Positions 9,902-19,616 of a stretch of DNA of 49,613 nt are shown piece after piece. Each line of letters begins with the position of its first letter. Within the stretch, counting starts at the first letter, position 1. The stretch comes from an uncultured Bacteroides sp. (GTDB taxonomy: Bacteria; Bacteroidota; Bacteroidia; Bacteroidales; Bacteroidaceae). The stretch spans positions 1 to 49,613 of the forward strand of contig CALUJC010000024.1 in the NCBI GenBank assembly GCA_944320865.1, written 5' to 3'. The notes beneath the pieces are model-generated. The model saw nothing but the letters and a program-made list of their open reading frames with translations. It was not told where the DNA came from and searched no databases. The translations under genes were made by a program, and so were the position numbers.

Positions 9902-12466
9902 ATGAAGATTAAAGTGAGTAATGTGAATGCTCCAAACTGGAGGGACGTGAATGTAAAGTCCCACATTCCTGTTGAATTGGAGAAATTGTCTGAACTGGCG
10001 CGTAATATCTGGTGGGCTTGGAACTATGAAGCCACCGAGCTGTTCAGAGATTTAGACCCCTCTCTCTGGAAGGAAGTCGGACAGAATCCCGTACTTCTGC
10101 TCGAACGTATGAGCTACGCTAAACTCGAAGCTTTGGCGAAAGATAAAGTGATTCTGCGCCGAATGGAGGATGTATACTCCAAATTCCGTAATTATATGGA
10201 TGTAAAGCCAGACAGCAAACGTCCTTCTGTGGCTTATTTCAGCATGGAATACGGCTTGAACAGTGTGTTGAAAATCTATTCAGGAGGTCTTGGCATTTTA
10301 GCAGGTGATTACCTGAAAGAAGCTTCGGACAGCAATGTGGACATGTGTGGTGTCGGTTTCCTTTACCGTTATGGTTATTTCACTCAAACCCTTTCCATGG
10401 ATGGCCAGCAGATTGCCAATTATGAAGCACAGAATTTCGGCCAGTTGCCCATTGATCGTGTATTGGACGAAAATGGCAATCAAGTTATTGTAGACGTACC
10501 TTATTTAGATTATTATGTGCATGCCCTTGTATGGCGTGTCAATGTAGGGCGTGTTCCTCTCTATTTGCTTGATACGGATAATGAAATGAATAGCGAGTTC
10601 GACCGCTCTATTACTCATCTGCTTTACGGTGGTGATTGGGAGAACCGCTTGAAGCAGGAAATTCTTTTGGGTATCGGTGGTATTTTGTTGTTGAAAAAGC
10701 TGGGTATCAAAAAAGATATTTATCATTGCAACGAAGGACATGCAGCCTTGATTAATGTGCAACGTATTTGCGACTACGTTGCTGAAGGATTGAGCTACGA
10801 TCAAGCTATAGAATTGGTTCGTGCTTCTTCGTTGTACACAGTGCATACGCCTGTACCTGCCGGCCACGATTATTTCGATGAGGGCTTGTTTGGCAAGTAC
10901 ATGGGTGGTTATCCCGCTAAAATGGGCATCAGCTGGGATGATTTGATGGATTTGGGACGTAACAACCCGGGTGATAAGGGTGAGCGCTTCTGCATGTCTG
11001 TCTTTGCTTGCAACACTTCGCAGGAAGTAAATGGTGTAAGCTGGTTGCACGGAAAAGTTTCTCAGGAAATGTTCTCCTCTATCTGGAAGGGCTATTTCCC
11101 CGAAGAAAACCATGTAGGTTATGTTACCAATGGTGTGCACTTCCCCACTTGGAGTGCTACCGAGTGGAAGCAACTTTATGGCTCTCATTTCGATGAGAAT
11201 TTCTGGTATGACCAGTCCAATTCTAAAATTTGGGAGGCTATTTACAATGTTCCCGATGAGGAAATCTGGAAGACACGCCTGAAATTGAAAAACAAGCTGA
11301 TAGATTATATCCGTCGTCAATTCAGCGAATCGTGGTTGAAGAACCAGGGTGACCCCTCGCGCATTGTTTCTTTACTTGAGAAAATCAATCCTAACGCATT
11401 GTTGATAGGTTTTGCCCGTCGCTTTGCTACATATAAGCGTGCTCATTTGTTGTTTACCGATTTGGATCGTCTTTCCAAGATTGTCAACAACCCCGATTAT
11501 CCTGTTCAGTTCCTTTTTGCCGGTAAGGCTCATCCCCACGATGGTGCAGGACAGGGATTGATTAAGCGTATTATCGAAATTTCCCGCCGCCCTGAATTCT
11601 TGGGTAAGATTATCTTCTTGGAGAATTATGATATGCAGTTGGCACGTCGCCTGATATCGGGTGTCGATATTTGGCTGAATACACCGACTCGTCCGCTTGA
11701 AGCTTCCGGTACATCCGGCGAGAAGGCTTTGATGAATGGTGTGGTTAACTTCTCCGTACTCGATGGTTGGTGGTTGGAAGGTTATCGTGAGGGTGCCGGT
11801 TGGGCTTTGACCGATAAGCGTACATACCAGAATCAGGAACATCAAGACCAACTGGATGCTGCCACCATTTACAGCATCTTGGAGACGAAGATTCTGCCGT
11901 TGTTCTATGCCCGCAATGAGAAGGGTTATTCCGAAGGTTGGGTCAGAACCATCAAGAATTCCATTGCCCAGATTGCTCCGCACTACACCATGAAGCGCCA
12001 GCTGGACGACTATTATGCCAAGTTCTACACCAAGGAGGCTAAGCGTTTCCATGCCCTTGTCGCCAACAACTATGAGAAGGCCAAGGAAATTGCTGCATGG
12101 AAGGAAGAGGTGGTTTCCAAGTGGGATAGCATTGAAGTCGTTTCTGCCCAGAAGCCTGAAGATGTGCAGACTGGTTCCATCGAGAGTGGCAAGGATTATA
12201 CCATTACCTTTGTCATCGATGAAAAAGGCCTTAACGACGCCATCGGTTTGGAATTGGTAACTACTTATGCCGGTCAGGACGGGAAGCAGCACATCTATTC
12301 CGTAGAACCGTTTAAGGTAGTGAAGAAGGAAGGTAATCTTTATACTTTCCAACTGAATCACAAGCTGGAGAATGCAGGCAGCTTTAAGGTATCTTATCGT
12401 ATGTTCCCGAAGAACCCCGACCTGCCCCATCGCCAGGACTTCTGCTATGTGCGTTGGTTCGTCTAA
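9902..12466 (+). CDS. glgP: Alpha-glucan (glycogen) phosphorylase
   Basis: Releases glucose-1-phosphate from glycogen or maltodextrin, using pyridoxal phosphate (GT35). The 854 residues match the short alpha-glucan phosphorylase subgroup with an N-terminal DUF3417 region (about 20-130). The cofactor lysine is expected at Lys608 in [14 protein letters not shown]. The NEGHAAL and [11 protein letters not shown] motifs of the catalytic domain are intact. A C-terminal region of about 130 residues after residue 720 looks like an added beta-sandwich. No promoter of its own is evident, so it is probably co-transcribed with the GT3 synthase; a terminator follows at 12502. Confidence 0.95.
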   Translation: MKIKVSNVNAPNWRDVNVKSHIPVELEKLSELARNIWWAWNYEATELFRDLDPSLWKEVGQNPVLLLERMSYAKLEALAKDKVILRRMEDVYSKFRNYMDVKPDSKRPSVAYFSMEYGLNSVLKIYSGGLGILAGDYLKEASDSNVDMCGVGFLYRYGYFTQTLSMDGQQIANYEAQNFGQLPIDRVLDENGNQVIVDVPYLDYYVHALVWRVNVGRVPLYLLDTDNEMNSEFDRSITHLLYGGDWENRLKQEILLGIGGILLLKKLGIKKDIYHCNEGHAALINVQRICDYVAEGLSYDQAIELVRASSLYTVHTPVPAGHDYFDEGLFGKYMGGYPAKMGISWDDLMDLGRNNPGDKGERFCMSVFACNTSQEVNGVSWLHGKVSQEMFSSIWKGYFPEENHVGYVTNGVHFPTWSATEWKQLYGSHFDENFWYDQSNSKIWEAIYNVPDEEIWKTRLKLKNKLIDYIRRQFSESWLKNQGDPSRIVSLLEKINPNALLIGFARRFATYKRAHLLFTDLDRLSKIVNNPDYPVQFLFAGKAHPHDGAGQGLIKRIIEISRRPEFLGKIIFLENYDMQLARRLISGVDIWLNTPTRPLEASGTSGEKALMNGVVNFSVLDGWWLEGYREGAGWALTDKRTYQNQEHQDQLDAATIYSILETKILPLFYARNEKGYSEGWVRTIKNSIAQIAPHYTMKRQLDDYYAKFYTKEAKRFHALVANNYEKAKEIAAWKEEVVSKWDSIEVVSAQKPEDVQTGSIESGKDYTITFVIDEKGLNDAIGLELVTTYAGQDGKQHIYSVEPFKVVKKEGNLYTFQLNHKLENAGSFKVSYRMFPKNPDLPHRQDFCYVRWFV

Positions 12467-12501
12467 GATAAAGATTGACATTTTTTGATTCTTTTAAATA
12501 G

Positions 12502-12545
12502 AATACGGGGGCTGCATCAGTCAAATGCGGCTCCCGTATTTTTTG
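12502..12545 (+). terminator. Terminator after glgP
   Basis: Arms at 12502-12517 and 12525-12540 pair over 16 positions with two G-U pairs and a 7-nt loop, followed directly by TTTTTG. Confidence 0.85.
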
Positions 12546-12630
12546 TGGCATTTCTACTTCTGCCGGTTAAGCGCGCAAGTATCTGGTTATCATTGCGGTA
12601 TTACTTTATAATTTTTGTAAAAGCTTTACA

Positions 12631-12718
12631 GTATTACTTTATTCCTAATAAAGTGTTACTTTACTCCTAATAAAGTGTTACTTTACTCCTAGTAAAGTGT
12701 TGCTTTATTCCTAGTAAA
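12631..12718 (+). repeat. Palindromic tandem array 1 (4 x 22 nt)
   Basis: Four head-to-tail units of exactly 22 nt at 12631, 12653, 12675 and 12697. Units hold an inverted repeat with 8-nt arms and a 3-nt CCT centre. Unit 1 has ACTTTATT/AATAAAGT and unit 3 has ACTTTACT/AGTAAAGT, both perfect and differing by a paired change; units 2 and 4 are imperfect. A partial copy sits at 12598-12609. The array lies 140 nt before the PBP start and upstream of its -7 box. It fills most of the 390-nt gap after glgP. Confidence 0.92.
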
Positions 12719-12809
12719 GTAGCCTTGCTGACGAATGGCACGCAATGTGCCGTGTATGTCCATAAATGCTAATCTATGCTTTTCCCAAGGTTTTTCCGTA
12801 GATTTTCCC

Positions 12810-12817
12810 TAACTTTG
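12810..12817 (+). promoter_or_regulatory. Promoter -7 box for the PBP1A-folK-M16 operon
   Basis: TAACTTTG matches TAnnTTTG, 40 nt before the ATG at 12858. A good -33 element is not visible. Confidence 0.55.
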
Positions 12818-12857
12818 CCCCTCACAATATGATACTGTTATTCGTTTGACATTTATT

Positions 12858-15194
12858 ATGATAAAGAACATTGTTAGAATCCTGTGGGTGTTGCTGGCAT
12901 TGGGAGTGCTGGCATGTGTGGCGTTGTTTTGGGCCATAGCCAAGGGATGGATAGGTTATATGCCTCCGGTGGAGGACTTGGAGAATCCTAACTATAAATT
13001 TGCCACTGAAGTATTTTCATCCGATGGCAAGGTATTAGGCACCTATTCCTACAGCAAGGAAAACCGTGTATATGTAGGTTATAATGAATTGTCACCATAT
13101 GTCATCAATGCGCTGATTGCTACGGAGGATGTCCGCTTTGCCGACCATTCAGGCATCGATGCCAAGGCATTGTTCCGTGCCGTGATAAAACGTGGCATAC
13201 TGATGCAGAAAAATGCCGGAGGTGGAAGTACCATCACCCAGCAGCTTTCCAAGCAGCTCTATTCGCCCAGCGCGGACAATGTGATGGAGCGCCTGTTTCA
13301 GAAGCCTATAGAATGGGTGATAGCTGTGAAGCTGGAGCGGTATTACACCAAAGAGGAAATCTTGACAATGTACCTCAATAAATTTGATTTCTTGAACAAT
13401 GCCGTGGGCATTAAGACAGCTGCCCATACCTATTTTGGATGTGAACCCAAAGATTTGCGGATAGAGGAGGCTGCCACTTTGGTGGGCATGTGTAAGAATC
13501 CTTCGCTTTACAATCCGCTCCGCTTCAACGAGCGTTCGCGCGGGCGGCGCAACGTGGTGCTCGACCAGATGCGTAAAGCGGGCTACATCACCCAGGCTGA
13601 GTACGACTCCTTGCAGGCTCTGCCTTTGAAGTTGGAGTACAACCGGGTTGACCATAAGGAAGGATTGGCCACTTATTTCCGCGAATACCTGCGTGGCGTG
13701 CTTACGGCTAAGAAACCTGATAAGGCGGATTATCGGGGCTGGCAGATGCAGAAGTTTTATGAAGATTCGCTCGATTGGGAAAACAACCCGTTGTTTGGAT
13801 GGTGTAATAAGAATGTCAAGAAAGACGGGAAGCATTATAACTTGTATACTGACGGGTTGAAAATCTACACCACCATCGATAGCCGCATGCAGCAGTATGC
13901 CGAGGAGGCGGTGACCGACCATTTGAAAGAACTTCAAGGCTATTTCTTCAAGGAAAAGAAAGGGGCGAAAAAGGCACCTTATACTTTCCGTTTGACGCAA
14001 GAACAGGTAGACGAGATATTGGGGCGTGCCATGCGCCAATCCGACCGCTATCGCCTGATGAAAAAGGCCGGTGCTTCGGAGGAAGAAATCCGGAAAGCTT
14101 TCGATACCCCCGAAGAAATGTCCGTGTTCAGTTGGAATGGGGTAGTGGATACCGTGATGACGCCTATGGACTCTATCCGCTATTACAAGTTCTTCCTCCG
14201 TGCCGGTTTTATGTCCATGGACCCGCACAACGGGTATGTAAAGGCATACGTGGGTGGTCCCAATTACCATTATTTCCAATATGATATGGCTATGGTAGGC
14301 CGTCGGCAGATAGGTTCGACCATGAAGCCTTATGTCTACACGCTTGCCATGGAGAATGGTTTCTCGCCATGTGACGAGATGCGTCATGTGGAGTTTCAGG
14401 GATTTGATGAAAATGGCAAAGTTTGGGCGCCCCGCAATGCCAACAAGAAGCGTTATGGCGAAATGGTGACTTTGAAGTGGGGCTTGTCCAACTCTGATAA
14501 CTGGATTACCGCCCGCTTGATGAGTAAGTTGAATCCGTATGAACTGAAACGCCTGCTTCATAGTTTCGGAGTGCGCAACCAGGAAATTGCACCGACCATA
14601 GCCCTTTGTCTGGGGCCATGTGAAATCTCCGTGGGAGAGATGGTGAGTGCCTATACCGCTTTCCCCAACAAAGGCATCCGGGTGGCTCCGCTGTTTGTGA
14701 CGCGCATTGAAGACGGCGACGGAAATGTGCTGGCCACTTTCTTGCCCGAGATGCAGGAAGTCATCAGCGAGTCGAGTGCTTATAAGATGCTTGTCATGCT
14801 GAAGTCGGTAGTCGATGAGGGCACGGCCATCCGCGTGCGTCGTCTGGGTATTAACGCTGAGATGGGTGGAAAAACAGGCACGACAAACTTCCATTCCGAC
14901 GGCTGGTTTATGGGCTTTGTTCCCTCATTGGTGTCCGGCTGTTGGGTAGGCGGTGAGGATCGCGACATCCATTTCGATACCATGATTCATGGGCAGGGTG
15001 CTTCCATGGCATTGCCTATCTGGACAAAGTATATGCGTAAGGTTTTTGACGACAAGACGTTGGGCTATAATGAAGCCGACACATTTGATATCCCAAAAGG
15101 TTACGACCCCTGCAAGGATGCTGTGATAGGTGGCGATAATGGCGAGATTATTGAAGAAGAGACGGTGACCGGCTTGGACGAGTTCTTTAACTGA
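12858..15194 (+). CDS. Class A penicillin-binding protein (PBP1A-like)
   Basis: Bifunctional peptidoglycan synthase anchored in the inner membrane: glycosyltransferase polymerises glycan, transpeptidase cross-links it. From ATG 12858 it has 778 residues. One membrane helix lies at about 4-26. The glycosyltransferase shows TEDVRF with catalytic Glu90 and GGGSTITQQLSKQLYS. The transpeptidase shows STMK at 487-490 (Ser487 nucleophile), the SDN motif in GLSNSDNWI, and KTG at 672-674. A TTG four codons earlier is less likely as a start. folK begins 8 nt after the stop, so the genes are one transcription unit. Confidence 0.95.
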   Translation: MIKNIVRILWVLLALGVLACVALFWAIAKGWIGYMPPVEDLENPNYKFATEVFSSDGKVLGTYSYSKENRVYVGYNELSPYVINALIATEDVRFADHSGIDAKALFRAVIKRGILMQKNAGGGSTITQQLSKQLYSPSADNVMERLFQKPIEWVIAVKLERYYTKEEILTMYLNKFDFLNNAVGIKTAAHTYFGCEPKDLRIEEAATLVGMCKNPSLYNPLRFNERSRGRRNVVLDQMRKAGYITQAEYDSLQALPLKLEYNRVDHKEGLATYFREYLRGVLTAKKPDKADYRGWQMQKFYEDSLDWENNPLFGWCNKNVKKDGKHYNLYTDGLKIYTTIDSRMQQYAEEAVTDHLKELQGYFFKEKKGAKKAPYTFRLTQEQVDEILGRAMRQSDRYRLMKKAGASEEEIRKAFDTPEEMSVFSWNGVVDTVMTPMDSIRYYKFFLRAGFMSMDPHNGYVKAYVGGPNYHYFQYDMAMVGRRQIGSTMKPYVYTLAMENGFSPCDEMRHVEFQGFDENGKVWAPRNANKKRYGEMVTLKWGLSNSDNWITARLMSKLNPYELKRLLHSFGVRNQEIAPTIALCLGPCEISVGEMVSAYTAFPNKGIRVAPLFVTRIEDGDGNVLATFLPEMQEVISESSAYKMLVMLKSVVDEGTAIRVRRLGINAEMGGKTGTTNFHSDGWFMGFVPSLVSGCWVGGEDRDIHFDTMIHGQGASMALPIWTKYMRKVFDDKTLGYNEADTFDIPKGYDPCKDAVIGGDNGEIIEEETVTGLDEFFN

Positions 15195-15202
15195 TAGCGC
15201 GA

Positions 15203-15568
15203 ATGGTTTATACAATCTGTATAGGGAGCAACGAACATCGTCGGGAAAATCTGGCATTGGCTCGTAAGCGGTTGACCGAGATGTTTACAGGAATACGTTT
15301 CGCCAAAGAGGAGGATACCGAACCTTTGGCTTGCCATCGGCCGGAGATGTTCTCCAACCAGGTGGCGCGTTTCGCTTCCGACAGCCTTCCGTGTGAAGTA
15401 ACCCGGTGTTTGAAGGCTATCGAGCGGGAAGCTGGACGCCAGTTGGCCGACAAGCAACAGGAGATAGTACGCTTGGATATCGACCTCCTGATGTGCGACT
15501 CGGAAGTGTATAAACCCGAAGACCTGCGCCGCGCTTACATTGTGCGGGGATTGGAAGAACTCAAGTAA
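15203..15568 (+). CDS. folK: Short HPPK (FolK-like pyrophosphokinase)
   Basis: Resembles 6-hydroxymethyl-7,8-dihydropterin pyrophosphokinase, which makes the activated pterin for folate synthesis. The IGSN motif is at 7-10 and the two Mg-binding Asp residues at 92 and 94 in RLDIDLLM. At 121 residues it is about 40 shorter than E. coli FolK: it stops just after the catalytic region, without the usual C-terminal segment, and the His of the PHYD-like loop is not seen (the segment reads PEDLRRAYIVRGL). It could be a minimal enzyme or a reduced paralogue. It is tightly packed between the PBP gene and the M16 gene (8 and 5 nt). Confidence 0.75.
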   Translation: MVYTICIGSNEHRRENLALARKRLTEMFTGIRFAKEEDTEPLACHRPEMFSNQVARFASDSLPCEVTRCLKAIEREAGRQLADKQQEIVRLDIDLLMCDSEVYKPEDLRRAYIVRGLEELK

Positions 15569-15573
15569 CGCCT

Positions 15574-16857
15574 ATGTTAGACAGAAGCATACAACCGGAT
15601 ATTTGCGAACCTGCGAAGCTTGATGTGCAACGCCCGAAGCGGGTGACGCTTCCCAATGGAATTCCTTTGAACATCTTTGACGCATGCGACAGCGAAGTTA
15701 CGCGTGTGGATATCGTGATGGAAGGAGGGCGTTGGGACCAGTCGCAACCTTTACAGGCATTGTTTACCAATAGGATGCTTCGCGAAGGCACCCGGCATTA
15801 CACTGCCGCCTGCATAGCCGAGCAACTGGATTACTATGGCGCGTGGCTTGATTTATCAAGTGCGCCTCGGCATACTTACGTCACCCTTTACTCCTTGAAC
15901 AAATACTTGCCCCAGACACTGGACATTCTGGAAAGCATTGTGAAGGAGCCTCTTTTTCCGGAGAAGGAGTTGAAGGTTGTTGTTGATGCCAATGTGGGGC
16001 AATTTAAGATAAATACTTCCAAAGTGGATTTCCTGGCTCATCGGGAGCTGGCACACGCTTTGTTCGGGGAGGAGCACCCGGTCGGCCGGATGGTATGCGA
16101 AGCCGATTACCGTTGCATCACTCCGGAAGTGTTGCATGATTTTTACGACCGTTATTATCATTCACAGAATTGCACCATTTACCTTTCAGGGAAAGTAACC
16201 GATGATTGCGTCCGCAGGGTAGGAACCCTCTTTGGAAGAGAAAGTTTCGGGCATTGTTTGGAGAAGCCGCAATCAATGTTTCTCCCTCCCGTAGCCGATG
16301 CAAGACGACGCATTTTTGTGGAGCGTGGCGAAGCATTGCAAAGTGCAGTACGCATAGGCATGCTTACCATGGAACGGTGTCACCCCGATTATCTGAAGTT
16401 CCGTGTGTTGGTTACTTTGTTGGGCGGATATTTTGGCAGCAGGCTGATGTCAAACATCCGGGAAGAGAAGGGATATACCTATGGTATTTCCGCCGGATAT
16501 GCCTCTTATCCCGGTCAAGGCCTATTGGCCATCAGTGCGGAGACGGCCAATCAGTATGTAGAGCCTTTGATAGCCGAAGTCTACCGTGAAATAAGCCGTT
16601 TGCAGAATGAAAAAGTATCTGTCGAAGAATTGGTCATGGTGAAAAACTATATGCTGGGCGACATGTGCCGTAGCTGTGAGTCGGCATTTTCTTTGGCCGA
16701 CGGGTGGATTTTCCTGCAGGCCTCAGGATTGGGCGAGACATATTTTGCCGATGCCATGCAAGCCGTAAAAGATGTTACCCCCGATGAAATACGTGACCTG
16801 GCTTGCAAGTATTTGCGTAAAGAAGACTTAAAGGAAATTGTGGTCGGTGCAAAATGA
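15574..16857 (+). CDS. M16-fold protein lacking the zinc motif (pseudopeptidase)
   Basis: Two-domain M16 (pitrilysin/processing-peptidase) fold, 427 residues, no signal peptide. The inverted zinc motif HxxEH should sit where residues 63-67 read LFTNR; both His and the Glu are absent, although the flanking ...ML..GT frame is kept. The C-terminal domain keeps the substrate-site R/Y pattern (SNIREEKGYTYGI). Such proteins normally work as the inactive partner of an active M16 subunit, but none is adjacent. It ends the PBP-folK operon. A structural or binding role is likely; peptidase activity is not. Confidence 0.82.
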   Translation: MLDRSIQPDICEPAKLDVQRPKRVTLPNGIPLNIFDACDSEVTRVDIVMEGGRWDQSQPLQALFTNRMLREGTRHYTAACIAEQLDYYGAWLDLSSAPRHTYVTLYSLNKYLPQTLDILESIVKEPLFPEKELKVVVDANVGQFKINTSKVDFLAHRELAHALFGEEHPVGRMVCEADYRCITPEVLHDFYDRYYHSQNCTIYLSGKVTDDCVRRVGTLFGRESFGHCLEKPQSMFLPPVADARRRIFVERGEALQSAVRIGMLTMERCHPDYLKFRVLVTLLGGYFGSRLMSNIREEKGYTYGISAGYASYPGQGLLAISAETANQYVEPLIAEVYREISRLQNEKVSVEELVMVKNYMLGDMCRSCESAFSLADGWIFLQASGLGETYFADAMQAVKDVTPDEIRDLACKYLRKEDLKEIVVGAK

Positions 16858-16902
16858 GTTTAAAAAGCCTTTGCACCCCGTTTTGCATTGGGGGATTAGT
16901 CG

Positions 16903-16910
16903 TATATTTG
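16903..16910 (+). promoter_or_regulatory. Promoter -7 box for the MORN-repeat gene
   Basis: TATATTTG, with TTTG at 16882-16885 17 nt upstream as a possible -33 element; 28 nt before the ATG at 16939. Confidence 0.6.
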
Positions 16911-16938
16911 TAAGCTGAAATAGAAAACCGTTTTGCAG

Positions 16939-18114
16939 ATGAAATACCTATATATATTAGTTCTCACCTCGTTCTTATTCCAAGGGGGATTGGAGGCTCA
17001 AGAAAAGAAATCCGGCTTTTTCGATAAAGTGAAAAACATGTTCTCTTCCGAGATAAGGATAGACAGCTATACCTTTAAGGACGGCTCGGTATATACCGGC
17101 GAGATGAAAGGCCGGAAGCCTAACGGAAAAGGGCGGACCGTCTTTAAAAGTGGTGATGTCTACGAAGGCGAATATGCCAAAGGGAAACGCCAAGGATACG
17201 GCGTTTACACTTTTCCCGATGGCGAGCGCTATGAAGGCGAGTGGCTGGAAGACCGGCAGCATGGCAAAGGCGTCTACTACTTCATGAACAACAACCGCTA
17301 CGACGGTCAGTGGGAGCAAGATTTCCAGCACGGCGAAGGGGTGATGACCTACTACAATGGCGATGTCTACGACGGCCAGTGGGTGAAAGACAAGCGTGAA
17401 GGACAGGGTACCTATACTTGGAAAAACGGCTCTACCTATGTGGGCTCCTGGAAGAACGACAAGAAGGATGGCAAAGGCGTGCTGACGTGGAACGACGGAA
17501 GCAAGTACGATGGCGAGTGGCGTAACGATATGCGTGAAGGCTATGGCACCTTCGAGTATGCCAATGGAGACAAGTATGTAGGCCAATGGAGCAACGACAT
17601 GCAGCATGGCAAAGGCATCTATTATTTCCATACGGGCGACCGCTATGAAGGAGATTACGTACAAGGTGAACGTACGGGCGAAGGGATATACTACCATGCC
17701 AACGGCAATAAATATGTAGGCGCGTTCAAGGATGGCAAGCAAGAAGGATACGGTGTCTTCACTTGGGCGAACGGTGCCGTGTATGATGGTGAATGGAAAG
17801 ACAACAGCCGCGATGGCTATGGAACTTACAAGTGGCAGATAGGTGACTCGTACGAAGGCGAGTGGAAAGCCGACAAGTTCAACGGGCAAGGCTCGTTGGT
17901 TATGACCGATGGCACCCGCTATAGTGGTGGTTTTGTCGACGGGCTGGAGGATGGCACGGGCGTGCAAGTAGATAAAAACGGCATTACCTATGAGGGTACC
18001 TTCAAGCAGGGCAAGAAAGACGGACTTTTTGTAGAGAAAGACAAGGAGGGTAAAGTCATTCGCCAGCGGACATACAAGATGGGGCGGTTGGAAAGCGAGA
18101 AAGTTATGCAGTAA
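16939..18114 (+). CDS. Secreted MORN-repeat protein
   Basis: The protein (391 residues from ATG 16939) starts with a signal peptide (hydrophobic 4-20, cleavage expected after LEAQ) and then consists of about 14 successive MORN repeats of roughly 23 residues, with the YxGxWxxxxxxGxGxxx pattern, from about residue 45 to 370. MORN repeats form an extended beta sheet that binds lipids or proteins; the partner here is unknown. A periplasmic or surface scaffold is the most one can infer. It has its own promoter and no evident operon partner. Confidence 0.88.
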   Translation: MKYLYILVLTSFLFQGGLEAQEKKSGFFDKVKNMFSSEIRIDSYTFKDGSVYTGEMKGRKPNGKGRTVFKSGDVYEGEYAKGKRQGYGVYTFPDGERYEGEWLEDRQHGKGVYYFMNNNRYDGQWEQDFQHGEGVMTYYNGDVYDGQWVKDKREGQGTYTWKNGSTYVGSWKNDKKDGKGVLTWNDGSKYDGEWRNDMREGYGTFEYANGDKYVGQWSNDMQHGKGIYYFHTGDRYEGDYVQGERTGEGIYYHANGNKYVGAFKDGKQEGYGVFTWANGAVYDGEWKDNSRDGYGTYKWQIGDSYEGEWKADKFNGQGSLVMTDGTRYSGGFVDGLEDGTGVQVDKNGITYEGTFKQGKKDGLFVEKDKEGKVIRQRTYKMGRLESEKVMQ

Positions 18115-18164
18115 ATAGTGAGGTGAGAGGGGAGGGGGCTCTTTCCTGTTTGCCACATTTTCAC

Positions 18165-18172
18165 TATCTTTG
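18165..18172 (+). promoter_or_regulatory. Promoter -7 box for the thrE-like gene
   Basis: TATCTTTG with TTTC at 18142-18145, 19 nt upstream, as -33 element; 22 nt before the ATG at 18195. It lies downstream of an open upstream extension of the reading frame, which supports the ATG at 18195. Confidence 0.65.
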
Positions 18173-18194
18173 CGCCCTCAAAAAAGGGATAACA

Positions 18195-19532
18195 ATGACT
18201 GAACAAGAAACGACCCTCCTCATCCGGAGAAAACTGGACTTATTGCTTCGCACCGGGAAATTACTGGTAGAGAGTGCCGCCGATACCAATCGCGTAGTGC
18301 GCAACATGAATCGTGTGGCGGCATACCTGGGGTTGCCCGAAGACAAGCTGCACATGGAAGTGAGCTACACCATGCTGATGGCCAACCTGAGCGATGAGGC
18401 TCATTCCTATTCCAAATTCCAAAAGTGTACGAATCATGGCGTCAACATGACGGCCATTTCCGAAATCAGCAAGCTGTCGTGGCGTGCCATCGAGCACGAC
18501 TATTCGCTCGACCGCTACGAGGAGGAGCTGGAGCGCATCAAGAACAAGCAGCGCAATTACCGCCCGTGGTTGGTGGCTATCTGTGCAGGCTTTGCGTGCG
18601 GAGGCTTCTGTAAGTTGTTCGGGTGCGACTGGGTGGCGTTTCTTTTCGCGTCTATTTGTGCGTTTATTGGTTTCAACGTGCGCGCCCATTGCATTCGTTT
18701 CGGCATCAACCACTACATGAGCATTGCCATTGCGGCCCTGGTGGCTACGTGCCTGGCTTATTCCTCTTCTTTTACGGGATTATCGTCTACTCCTTACCAT
18801 CCCTTGTTGGCTTGTGCATTGTTCATCGTGCCGGGGGTACCCTTGATAAACTTTGTGGACGACATGATAGACAATTACATTCAGGTGGGCATCACGCGGG
18901 CGGTAAACACTTGCCTGATACTCTGTTCCATGGCATTCGGCATCGTGATGGCCATGCGCCTGCTGGCTATGGAAGATGTAGTCATCGACAAGAAATTCAG
19001 CGAGCTGAGCATGGTGCCCCACGACTCCTACTACGTGTATGCCATAGCTGCGGCTATCTCGGCCATGGGCTTCTCCATGATATTCAACATACAGCGGCGA
19101 TTGCTTTGGGTGGTGGCCGTGGGAGGCATGCTGGCTGTATGCACGCGCAACTTTGTGAACTTTGAGCTGGGCTACGGCCCTGTGGTAGGCTCGTTCATGG
19201 GTGCCTTGGTGGTGAGCCTCATTGCGGTGAAGGCGGTGCACTGGTTCCACGTGCCCAACCACGTGCTCACCATTCCGTCGGTCATTCCCATGATTCCTGG
19301 GGTGCTGATGTACCGTTCCCTGTTCGGACTGATCAACATGACCGGCGTGGTGGGCGAGGTGACGGCAGTGGTGTTCAACGGCATCAATGCGTCGCTCATC
19401 GTCATCTGCATAGCCTTGGGGGTAGCGGTGCCCAATATCTTTGCACGAAGGTACATTGCGAAGGACCGCCGCAAGTTTCTGGAAGAAGAACTGCAGAAGC
19501 GGCGGGAGCGCGGTAAGTTCATAGAGTGGTAA
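18195..19532 (+). CDS. Threonine/serine exporter family protein (ThrE-like)
   Basis: Inner-membrane protein of 445 residues with a cytoplasmic N-terminal part (1 to about 125, DUF1212-type, with AADTNRVVRNMNRVA) followed by about ten membrane helices in two blocks, the second of the DUF3815 type. The fused two-block form is that of actinobacterial ThrE, which exports Thr and Ser using proton motive force; substrate here is inferred from the family. It starts 22 nt after a good promoter and is followed by a terminator shared with the convergent TlpA-like gene. Confidence 0.85.
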   Translation: MTEQETTLLIRRKLDLLLRTGKLLVESAADTNRVVRNMNRVAAYLGLPEDKLHMEVSYTMLMANLSDEAHSYSKFQKCTNHGVNMTAISEISKLSWRAIEHDYSLDRYEEELERIKNKQRNYRPWLVAICAGFACGGFCKLFGCDWVAFLFASICAFIGFNVRAHCIRFGINHYMSIAIAALVATCLAYSSSFTGLSSTPYHPLLACALFIVPGVPLINFVDDMIDNYIQVGITRAVNTCLILCSMAFGIVMAMRLLAMEDVVIDKKFSELSMVPHDSYYVYAIAAAISAMGFSMIFNIQRRLLWVVAVGGMLAVCTRNFVNFELGYGPVVGSFMGALVVSLIAVKAVHWFHVPNHVLTIPSVIPMIPGVLMYRSLFGLINMTGVVGEVTAVVFNGINASLIVICIALGVAVPNIFARRYIAKDRRKFLEEELQKRRERGKFIEW

Positions 19533-19574
19533 AAGACAAAAGAGGGGGCGCACTTCACACGGTGCGCCCCCTCT
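19531..19574 (-). terminator. Terminator between thrE-like and TlpA-like genes
   Basis: Perfect 13-bp G/C-rich arms at 19541-19553 and 19562-19574 with an 8-nt loop. The T-rich tract is on the minus-strand side (complement of 19531-19540), so it mainly ends the TlpA-like gene; it may also stop thrE. Confidence 0.8.
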
Positions 19575-19616
19575 CATTATATATAATATAATATAATATG
19601 GTAGGGAGTATCCTCC

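Noticed and set aside
12631-12718. Tandem arrays as CRISPR
   Set aside because: Units follow each other without unique spacers, each unit is itself palindromic, and there are no cas genes; the same holds for the arrays at 23135, 36713 and 40944.
16975-18156. Minus-strand frame opposite the MORN gene, hydrophobic enough to look like a membrane protein
   Set aside because: Gly/Tyr-rich MORN codons read backwards give Ala/Val/Ile; the periodicity follows the MORN repeats, so it is a shadow.
19577-19602. AT repeat as an origin or attachment site
   Set aside because: A short TATAATA run next to a terminator, with no boxes or partner site; a similar AT run near 26541 is also just low complexity.
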